64,000 nt of DNA from Bacillota bacterium. GTDB taxonomy: Bacteria; Bacillota; Clostridia; Lachnospirales; Lachnospiraceae. The position numbers and the translations under genes are program-made. The notes beneath the pieces are model-generated. The model searched no databases. It saw only the letters and a list, made by a program, of their open reading frames with translations, and was not told the origin of the DNA. This document shows positions 1-6,458 of this stretch, piece after piece (position 1 is the stretch's first letter; each line of letters opens with the position of its first letter). The stretch covers positions 85,287 to 149,286 of the forward strand of contig JAEZFK010000037.1 in the NCBI GenBank assembly GCA_023437715.1. Direction: 5' to 3'.

Positions 1-2307
1 GCTATTGCAGAGAGAGAAACGGGAGAGCAGATTAAGGCTTCCTTTGAAACAAAAATAGGGGAACTCATAAAAAGTACCACCTTAACAAACCCCATAGTTC
101 CGGATGGATCGGTTACTGTCATAAACAAGCTGACCGGGACAGGAAAGAATCAATCGGATGCGTTTGTTTATCATGTAAGGCTTACAGAACGGAATGGAAC
201 CATCTTAACAGGATACCAGGCATTTAACGGCTCCATAGAGGGCCGGATCAAAGGGGAGGGGGATATAACCTTGACCGGAGACGGTTTCCTGACCTTTGCC
301 GGGCTGCCTTACGGAACCGGATATGAGATCACCCAGGAGCTAAACAGCGAATACGAAGCAGAGCAAACAGCCATTACCGGAGAGGTATCGAAAATGTTCC
401 AAAGCGCGGTATTTAAAAACAACCGGGATGATAATACCATCCGGGAAATCCTAACGGCTGGAGGAAGCTACCAAATCACCGAAACCACAGCCTACAGCGA
501 CGGAAACAGCCTTATAAGCGGGATATACCGCTTCCAGTTAAACGCTTCCGGAAAGATCGACAACGTGGATATGGAGGACCGGATCATTCGCCTGTATTTC
601 TCAAAGACAGACAGAGCTACCGGCAATGAGCTTGCAAACGGCAGCTATGGCCTGGTTGATGCAGAAACAGGAGAAACCATTTATGAATTTACAAAGGAAA
701 AGGAGGAGGTGCTTATTCCGGCAGAACTGATTACCCCAGGAAAGGAGTACATTCTCCGGGAGGATCAGCCTCCGGCCGGATATGCCTGGGAAAAAGAGAT
801 CCGCTTTACGGCTGAGGAAAGCGGTGCACCGGAAACCATCATCATGCAGGATAAGAAAACAGAGGTTGAGATCCAGAAAATAGATACAGAAACCGGGGAA
901 CTGCTTACCGGAGGAAACTTTTCCATCCGGGAAAAGGAAACCGGGGATCTTATCACCAGGTTTATAGTCGAGGGAAAGCCGGTCCTTATAAAGGGTCTCC
1001 TGATTGCAGGAAAGACCTATGAGCTGATCGAAGAGGAGCCGCCGGCCGGATATGCCTACAGTCGGAACCTGAAGTTTACGGTTCCCCAGGAGCCTGAACC
1101 CATTACTATCACCATGAAAGACAAGAAAACGGAGGTTTCCATTGAAAAGCTGGGAGAGACCATAACAAAAGCCTCCCCGTCCGAAGCGGCCAGTCCGTTG
1201 CCGGGAAGCATTCTGCAGATATTAAACGAGGATAAAACCCCGGCGAAAGCCTTGCATAATGACAATGATTTTAAAGCCGGTGATGATCTTATTTTCACAA
1301 CCGGAGATCAGTTCAAGGAAATAAAAGGCCAGCTGATGGCTGGGAAAAGTTACTGGCTCCATGAAGTAAAACCGGCGGATGGATATGCCTACGCAGAAGA
1401 TATCCCATTCACAATCAGCTTAAACGGAGATAAAGATGCTGTAATCATGATAGACGATCCAACCCATGTAATCCTATCCAAAAAGGCTATAACAGGCCAG
1501 GAGGAACTTCCGGGGAACCACATGAGCGTAACAGATGAAACAGGCAATGTTATTGATGAATGGTTCTCCGGCGATCAGCCTCATGAAATCAATGGAAAGC
1601 TGAATGCCGGAGAAACTTACCGATTCCATGAAGTTACTCCAAGACCAGGATATGTGTATGGACAAGATGTGACCTTTACGGTTAGCAGGAATGGCAGCGT
1701 GGATCAGGTAGAAATGAGGAATGAAGAAACGAAAGTAAGAATCAATAAAGTAAACGCAGCCGGTATGCAGCTAAAAGGAGCAGTACTGCAAATTCTCGAT
1801 AAAAACAATAATCTTGTCAGTGAATTTGAAACAACCGGAGATCCATTTGATGTAATCGGATTATTAACAGCGGGAGGAAATTATTATCTCCATGAAGTAA
1901 AAGCGCCGGATGGTTATTTACACGCCTTGGATAAAGAATTTATTGTTCCCAGGAATACAGATCGATTGGAGGTCATTATGATCGATTTAATGAGACCTGG
2001 AGGAGGAAAGATAAACCCTCCGCCAATTCCGATACCAGTCCCTGAACCTGATACCTTTCCGGAATCTGTTAAGGCCGGAGTGATTACAGCCAGTTACAGA
2101 ATGCCCCTATTAAATCCAACATGGCTGGAACTGGCATATGGAAAAGGAACGGGGAAGCATGGAGAAAAAACCGGAGATCAGAATTTTGTTGTCGTTCTGG
2201 CAGTGGGAATGGTTCTTTGCCTTTCTGGATTTCTTTGGACTATGAGAAACAGGAAAGTGAGGAAAGACAAAAAAGGAAATAAGAAAAAGAAGAGAGAAAT
2301 TAGATAA
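1..2307 (+). CDS. SpaA/Cna_B-repeat surface protein, 3' part (5' end outside window)
   Basis: The frame is open from base 1, so this is the C-terminal 768 residues of a larger protein. Five SpaA-like (Cna_B) beta-sandwich repeats are visible at about 589-858, 862-1128, 1132-1458, 1468-1725 and 1732-1989. Each starts with a strand carrying a Lys (SKTD, QKID, EKLG, SKKA, NKVN), has a Glu before a PPAGYAY-type motif, and ends in IxMxD or MRNEE. In this family Lys and Asn/Asp form an intramolecular isopeptide bond with the Glu as catalyst. The C-terminus has a short proline-rich spacer, KTGD, a hydrophobic segment (about 2188-2250) and a very basic tail, which is the layout of a sortase substrate, though no canonical LPxTG is seen. 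The sortase gene follows 42 bp downstream. It is probably a wall-anchored adhesin or pilin; the ligand is unknown. Confidence 0.85.
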   Translation, partial: AIAERETGEQIKASFETKIGELIKSTTLTNPIVPDGSVTVINKLTGTGKNQSDAFVYHVRLTERNGTILTGYQAFNGSIEGRIKGEGDITLTGDGFLTFAGLPYGTGYEITQELNSEYEAEQTAITGEVSKMFQSAVFKNNRDDNTIREILTAGGSYQITETTAYSDGNSLISGIYRFQLNASGKIDNVDMEDRIIRLYFSKTDRATGNELANGSYGLVDAETGETIYEFTKEKEEVLIPAELITPGKEYILREDQPPAGYAWEKEIRFTAEESGAPETIIMQDKKTEVEIQKIDTETGELLTGGNFSIREKETGDLITRFIVEGKPVLIKGLLIAGKTYELIEEEPPAGYAYSRNLKFTVPQEPEPITITMKDKKTEVSIEKLGETITKASPSEAASPLPGSILQILNEDKTPAKALHNDNDFKAGDDLIFTTGDQFKEIKGQLMAGKSYWLHEVKPADGYAYAEDIPFTISLNGDKDAVIMIDDPTHVILSKKAITGQEELPGNHMSVTDETGNVIDEWFSGDQPHEINGKLNAGETYRFHEVTPRPGYVYGQDVTFTVSRNGSVDQVEMRNEETKVRINKVNAAGMQLKGAVLQILDKNNNLVSEFETTGDPFDVIGLLTAGGNYYLHEVKAPDGYLHALDKEFIVPRNTDRLEVIMIDLMRPGGGKINPPPIPIPVPEPDTFPESVKAGVITASYRMPLLNPTWLELAYGKGTGKHGEKTGDQNFVVVLAVGMVLCLSGFLWTMRNRKVRKDKKGNKKKKREIR

Positions 2308-2349
2308 GAAAGGAAGTAAATAAAGGAAAATTAGAAAAATATAAATAAT

Positions 2350-3198
2350 ATGATAAATAAAAAATCAAACAAAAAATCAAACAAAAAACCAAACAAAAAA
2401 TCAAGCAAAAAACCAGGCAAAAGACCAAACAAAAAACCAGGCAAAAAACCAAACAAAAAACCAGACAATAATACAAACAACAAAATCCAACACCTCATCC
2501 CCGCCCTATGGCTCGCCGGATTCCTGACATTCAGCTTCCACCTATCCCCCTACATACACAACTACGCAGAAGGAAAACGGGAATACAAAGAGCTTAACCT
2601 ATCTATATCAAAATCCAATTCTGAAAAAAACGAATTCTCCCCTATTCAAAACGAAAAACTCCCAGAGTCATACCTGCAAAACCTGAACCCCGACTACATA
2701 TTCTGGCTTTACATTCCCGGAACCGCGGTCAACTATCCGGTGGCGAGAAACGCAGAACCGGGCTATTATCTAACCCATACGTTCCAGGGAACTGAAAATC
2801 CATGTGGAAGTCTCTTTGTACAGGAGGAAGTGAAAGACCTGAATCATGGAAACACGATTATTTTCGGACACAATATGAAAGACGGCTCCATGTTCGCAGA
2901 TTTAAAAAATTACAAAAACCAAAATTTCTACAGCAGCCATCAGACCATCCAAATCCATTACAAAGGAAAGTGGCAAAAATGCAATATATTTTCCTGCCAG
3001 ATAAGAGAAGAGGAAGACCTTCAGTGTTATCAGACAGATTTTTCCGATCCAAAAGAAAAACAAAAATTCATGCATCAAATGAAAGCCTCTTCCCTCTATG
3101 ACATCCAATTCCAACCCTCGGAAAACCGTCCGATTATCACGCTGTCAACCTGCTATGGCCGCTCTAAAAGAATGATTGTACAGGCAGTTTTAATGTGA
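2350..3198 (+). CDS. Class B sortase
   Basis: The 282-residue protein has a cytosolic Lys-rich N-terminus, one membrane segment (HLIPALWLAGFLTF) and an extracytoplasmic sortase domain. The catalytic His (FGHNMKDGSMF), Cys (TLSTCYG) and Arg (GRSKRM) are all present. The FGHNM and TLSTC contexts fit class B. Sortases cleave a C-terminal sorting signal and join the protein to peptidoglycan or to a pilin Lys. The neighbouring SpaA-repeat protein is the obvious substrate. The N-terminus consists of nine 12-bp repeats encoding NKKS/NKKP-type units (2356-2463). No good Shine-Dalgarno lies close to this ATG, so translation may be coupled or weak, but no other Met precedes the membrane segment. Confidence 0.88.
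   Translation: MINKKSNKKSNKKPNKKSSKKPGKRPNKKPGKKPNKKPDNNTNNKIQHLIPALWLAGFLTFSFHLSPYIHNYAEGKREYKELNLSISKSNSEKNEFSPIQNEKLPESYLQNLNPDYIFWLYIPGTAVNYPVARNAEPGYYLTHTFQGTENPCGSLFVQEEVKDLNHGNTIIFGHNMKDGSMFADLKNYKNQNFYSSHQTIQIHYKGKWQKCNIFSCQIREEEDLQCYQTDFSDPKEKQKFMHQMKASSLYDIQFQPSENRPIITLSTCYGRSKRMIVQAVLM
2356..2463 (+). repeat. Nine 12-bp in-frame tandem repeats in the sortase gene
   Basis: Consecutive 12-base units close to AACAAAAAACCA run through the 5' end of the sortase gene and encode NKKS, NKKP, SKKP, GKRP and GKKP. Gain or loss of units would keep the frame and change the length of a basic cytosolic tail. Confidence 0.9.
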
Positions 3199-3260
3199 TA
3201 TACTTGATAGCAATGAGCACAGCAAATACATATTAAAATAAATTTATGGAGGTCTAAAAT

Positions 3261-4241
3261 ATGGAGCCGTTAAGAATTGGGATTATGGGAACTGGCAATA
3301 TCGCGTCTGTTCTGGCTAATACGATGGTGCGGATGCCGCAGGTCACTATTTATGGGGCTGCTTCCAGGAGCCTGGAGAAAGCGGAAGAATTTGCGGCCCG
3401 TTTTTCCGTTAAAAAGGCCTATGGATCTTATGAGGAGCTTGTAGAGGATCCGGAAATCCAGCTGGTTTACATTGCAACTCCCCATTCAGAGCATTACAGC
3501 AATGCCAGGTTATGTCTGGAACACGGAAAGCACGTTTTGTGCGAAAAAGCCTTTGCTGCCAACCATGAACAGGCGGAGAAAATGATCGCCCTGGCAGAGG
3601 AAAAAAAGCTTATGATAACGGAAGCCATGTGGGTGCGTTATATGCCTATGGCCGAAACCTTAAGAAAGGTCCTGAACTCCGGCATTATCGGAGATCCCAT
3701 GACTCTCACGGCAAATCTCTGCTATCTGGTGTCTGATAAGCCCCGCCTTGTGAAGCCGGAATTGGCGGGCGGCGCTCTTTTAGATGTGGGAGTTTACACC
3801 TTAAGCTTTGCCTCTCTTGTTTTCGGGGATGAGGTTTCGGAGATTAATTCCAGCGTCATAAAGACGGATACAGGAGTGGACGCCCAAAACAGCATGACCC
3901 TGTGCTATCCGGACGGGAAGATGGCGGTTCTTAACAGCTCTCTTCGGGTGTTGTCTGACCGTCAGGGAATCATTTACGGGACGAAAGGATTTCTTGTAGT
4001 CGAAAATATCAACAATTTTGAGTCCATCCGGGTTTACGATGCTGACAGGCAGCTGGTTGAAACTCATGTGAGGCCGGAACAGATTTCTGGATATGAATAT
4101 CAAATCGAGGCTTGCAGGACAGCCATCAATAACGGCTGGACGGAATGTCCCCAGATGCCTCATAAAACCACCTTAAGTGTGATGAAGGTTATGGATGAGC
4201 TGAGACGCCAGTGGGGAATCCGCTATCCATTTGAGCGGTAG
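3261..4241 (+). CDS. Gfo/Idh/MocA family NAD(P)-dependent oxidoreductase
   Basis: This 326-residue protein begins with a Rossmann dinucleotide fold (RIGIMGTGNIA, GxGxxA type). It contains the family motif ending in the catalytic Lys (CEKAFAANHEQAEKM), followed by the C-terminal substrate-binding alpha/beta domain (GGALLDVGVYTL). These enzymes oxidise or reduce sugars, inositols or dihydrodiols. The closest character is the trans-1,2-dihydrobenzene-1,2-diol dehydrogenase/glucose-fructose oxidoreductase-like group, but the substrate cannot be read from sequence. The ATG at 3261 follows a clear GGAGG at 3248. The gene stands alone, between the sortase and a MATE transporter. Confidence 0.85.
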   Translation: MEPLRIGIMGTGNIASVLANTMVRMPQVTIYGAASRSLEKAEEFAARFSVKKAYGSYEELVEDPEIQLVYIATPHSEHYSNARLCLEHGKHVLCEKAFAANHEQAEKMIALAEEKKLMITEAMWVRYMPMAETLRKVLNSGIIGDPMTLTANLCYLVSDKPRLVKPELAGGALLDVGVYTLSFASLVFGDEVSEINSSVIKTDTGVDAQNSMTLCYPDGKMAVLNSSLRVLSDRQGIIYGTKGFLVVENINNFESIRVYDADRQLVETHVRPEQISGYEYQIEACRTAINNGWTECPQMPHKTTLSVMKVMDELRRQWGIRYPFER

Positions 4242-4288
4242 TTGAATACCGTCCAGTAAGCTAAGGGTTATTTACAACCGCGGGCAGT

Positions 4289-4318
4289 CGCCAAGGTCAA
4301 GTTCACTTGACCTTGGCG
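4289..4318. promoter_or_regulatory. Perfect 13-bp hairpin upstream of the MATE gene
   Basis: CGCCAAGGTCAAG (4289-4301) and its exact reverse complement (4306-4318) flank the loop TTCA. No U-tract follows on either strand, so a simple intrinsic terminator is unlikely. It sits 33 bp before the MATE start and could be an operator or a leader hairpin. Confidence 0.7.
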
Positions 4319-4350
4319 CGTTGCTTTGGCGAAAATAAAGAGGAATCAGG

Positions 4351-5673
4351 ATGTTTACAAGAAGAGATTTAATAAAGCTGCTCGCACCTCTGGTGGTGGA
4401 ACAGATTTTAATTGTTCTGGTAGGAATGGTGAATGTTGTGATGGCGGCGGCTGTGGGAGAATCGGCTGTTTCCGGAGTCTCTCTGGTAGAATCAATTAAC
4501 ATTCTCATCATTCAGATCATGGCAGCGCTGGCAACCGGCGGCGCGGTCATATCGTCCCAGTATCTGGGGAAAAAGCAGTCGGAGAATGCCTGCCGGGCAG
4601 CAGGACAGCTTATTGGAGTCACATCCCTGCTGTCTGTGATTGTCACGATCATCGCACTTGTGGGAAATGCCGGCCTGTTAAAGGCTATTTTCGGCAGAGT
4701 GGACGAACAGGTTATGAACAATGCCGTAGTTTATTTTCGGATCATGGCCCTGTCTTATCCCTTTATCGCAGTCTATGATTCCTGCGCCGCCTTATTCCGT
4801 TCCATGGGAAATTCCAAGGTTTCCATGGCGGTTTCCCTGGTGATTAACATCATAAATGTTATCGGAAATGCAGTCTGCGTCTATGGCTTCCATATGGGAG
4901 TATCCGGTCTGGCCTATCCGACCCTTTTGAGCCGGGCGGCTGCGGCAGTGCTGATGATTATTTTAATCCAGAGTCCTAAAAATACGGTGAGAATCCAGCG
5001 CCTTGAGGAGCTTAAGCCCAATCTTCCTATGATTAGGAGGATACTGTCCATCGGTATTCCCAACGGCCTGGAAAGCGGCATGTTCCAGTTCGGAAAGCTG
5101 GTCCTCCAAAGCCTGATTTCGTCTTTGGGAACGGCAGCCATCGCCAGTTACGCGGTGGCTTCCAATTTGGTAACCCTTTTGTATCTGCCCGGCAATGCCA
5201 TAGGTCTGGGACTGATTACGATTGTGGGACAATGCGTGGGAGCCGGGGAGAAGAAGCAGGCGAAGCGATACACCATGCTTTTGGCAGGGGTCAATTACGG
5301 GATTCTTTTTGTGCTGTGTACAGCAGTAGTTCTGTTTGCCGATCCCCTTGTTTCTGTCTATCATCTTTCGAAAGAGGCAGCGGAAATATCTGCACGGATG
5401 ATTGTGGCCCACAGCTATGCAATGGTGATATGGCCTCTGGCCTTTACCATTCCCTATGCGCTTCGGGCTTCCATGGATGCAAAGTTCACCATGGTGGTGT
5501 CCATATTTTCCATGTGGCTGTTTCGAATCGCTTCCGCCTATTTTTTCGTCCGTTACACAAGGGCAGGAGTGATGGGAGTCTGGTATGGCATGTTCATTGA
5601 CTGGATATTCCGGGCGGTTGTATTTAGCTGGAGATTCCGGGGAATCGTAAAAAGAGCGGCGTCTGTTTCTTAA
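4351..5673 (+). CDS. MATE family efflux transporter
   Basis: This 440-residue polytopic membrane protein has about 12 hydrophobic segments in two homologous halves, with MATE features such as PLVVEQIL near the N-terminus, ISSQYLGKK after TM2 and GNAIGLGLITIVGQCVGAGE in the second half. MATE proteins export cationic drugs or metabolites using a Na+ or H+ gradient. A second MATE gene at 43739-45079 shares these motifs and looks like a paralogue. The stop codon lies inside the terminator hairpin at 5649-5692. The perfect hairpin at 4289-4318 precedes the gene and may regulate it. Confidence 0.92.
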   Translation: MFTRRDLIKLLAPLVVEQILIVLVGMVNVVMAAAVGESAVSGVSLVESINILIIQIMAALATGGAVISSQYLGKKQSENACRAAGQLIGVTSLLSVIVTIIALVGNAGLLKAIFGRVDEQVMNNAVVYFRIMALSYPFIAVYDSCAALFRSMGNSKVSMAVSLVINIINVIGNAVCVYGFHMGVSGLAYPTLLSRAAAAVLMIILIQSPKNTVRIQRLEELKPNLPMIRRILSIGIPNGLESGMFQFGKLVLQSLISSLGTAAIASYAVASNLVTLLYLPGNAIGLGLITIVGQCVGAGEKKQAKRYTMLLAGVNYGILFVLCTAVVLFADPLVSVYHLSKEAAEISARMIVAHSYAMVIWPLAFTIPYALRASMDAKFTMVVSIFSMWLFRIASAYFFVRYTRAGVMGVWYGMFIDWIFRAVVFSWRFRGIVKRAASVS

Positions 5674-5692
5674 GAACAGAGCCGCTCTTTTT
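5649..5692. terminator. Bidirectional intrinsic terminator
   Basis: AAAAAGAGCGGC (5649-5660) pairs with GCCGCTCTTTTT (5681-5692), with an inner TCTGTT/AACAGA pairing. A and T runs lie on both sides, so it can stop both the MATE transcript and the convergent choline-binding gene. The hairpin includes the last codons of the MATE gene. Confidence 0.9.
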
Positions 5693-5697
5693 GCCAT

Positions 5698-6231
5698 TTA
5701 CCGGAGTTCATTCATGCGCCCGCTGGAATCCACATATGCGTCATCAATGACACGATTTGCCGCCATTTGTCCGAGTACGCCGTCTGAATTCTGGTTAAAA
5801 TAGTACCAGTAACCGTCAATTTTATGCCAGCCTGTGGCCATAATCCCATTCTGACCTGTATAAAACCAGCCGCCGTAGGAAAGATCATTGATCCAGCCTG
5901 TGAACATGGCTCCCTCCTGCTTCCCCGCATATGGATTGAAGTAATACCAATGGTTGTTGATGCAGAGCCAGCCTGTGGCCATGTATCCATTATCCATAAA
6001 ATAATAGGAATTGCCCTGATATTCTGCCCACTGTCCCGCAGCATAGGAGGAATTCTGCCGGAGAAATCTCCAGCCGCTTTCATCCTTCTGCCAGGAGCCG
6101 GATAAGTAAATGGATTCGTCCTTTGTATGGGCAAGGCTGGTGACAGAGCCTAATCCGGCTGCTGAAAGCAGGAGAACGGCCGCCGTCGTTTTGATATGCT
6201 CCATCCGGAGATAGGCTGAAAGCTTTTTCAT
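5698..6231 (-). CDS. Secreted choline-binding-repeat (CW_binding) protein
   Basis: The 177-residue product has an N-terminal signal peptide (TAAVLLLSAAGLGSVTSLAHT). About four cell-wall-binding repeats of the form GW--I-GYWYYFN--G-MATGW follow, as in pneumococcal choline-binding proteins and clostridial toxin tails. There is no catalytic domain. Such repeats bind choline or related groups on teichoic-acid-like glycans. A LicD-family gene at 55406-56245 might supply such a modification, but that link is inference. The ATG at 6231 follows AGGAGG on the minus strand. Confidence 0.85.
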   Translation of the reverse strand: MKKLSAYLRMEHIKTTAAVLLLSAAGLGSVTSLAHTKDESIYLSGSWQKDESGWRFLRQNSSYAAGQWAEYQGNSYYFMDNGYMATGWLCINNHWYYFNPYAGKQEGAMFTGWINDLSYGGWFYTGQNGIMATGWHKIDGYWYYFNQNSDGVLGQMAANRVIDDAYVDSSGRMNELR

Positions 6232-6283
6232 TAATATGGATACCTCCTGATAAAATTTGAAAATTTAATGAATCTCTGGTCTA

Positions 6284-6312
6284 ATTATACGTGTCCCCAA
6301 AAGAAAAAACAA
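6284..6312 (-). promoter_or_regulatory. Putative promoter of the choline-binding gene
   Basis: On the minus strand TTGTTT (6312-6307) and TATAAT (6289-6284) are separated by 17 bp, about 50 bp before the ATG at 6231. The -10 is perfect; the -35 is weak. Confidence 0.5.
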
Positions 6313-6373
6313 TGCAGGAAATGGAACCGTAAGGTTTTCGTTTTAATTTTGTTGGATTTTATTTGAAAATGTC

Positions 6374-6402
6374 TTGACACATAATCTTGCATTTGTTATA
6401 GT
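6374..6402 (+). promoter_or_regulatory. Sigma-A-type promoter of clpB
   Basis: TTGACA (6374-6379), a 17-bp spacer and TATAGT (6397-6402) form a near-consensus promoter 57 bp before the clpB start. I found no CIRCE (TTAGCACTC inverted repeat) and no tandem CtsR heptamers nearby. Confidence 0.8.
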
Positions 6403-6458
6403 ACATATATAACAACTGATGCAGCAGTTTTACATAGATAAAAAAGGAGGGTACCTTT

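Noticed and set aside
2356..2463. CRISPR array or non-coding satellite
   Set aside because: The 12-bp units have no spacers, keep the reading frame and sit inside the sortase gene.
4963..5697. Long minus-strand frame (244 codons) opposite the MATE gene
   Set aside because: It lies fully under a clear MATE gene, has no ribosome site and its translation has no domain character; it is a shadow of the codon pattern.
6232..6458. CIRCE or CtsR operator before clpB
   Set aside because: No TTAGCACTC inverted repeat and no tandem GGTCAAA heptamers are present; only a sigma-A-type promoter and a short 5-bp dyad near 6414-6429.
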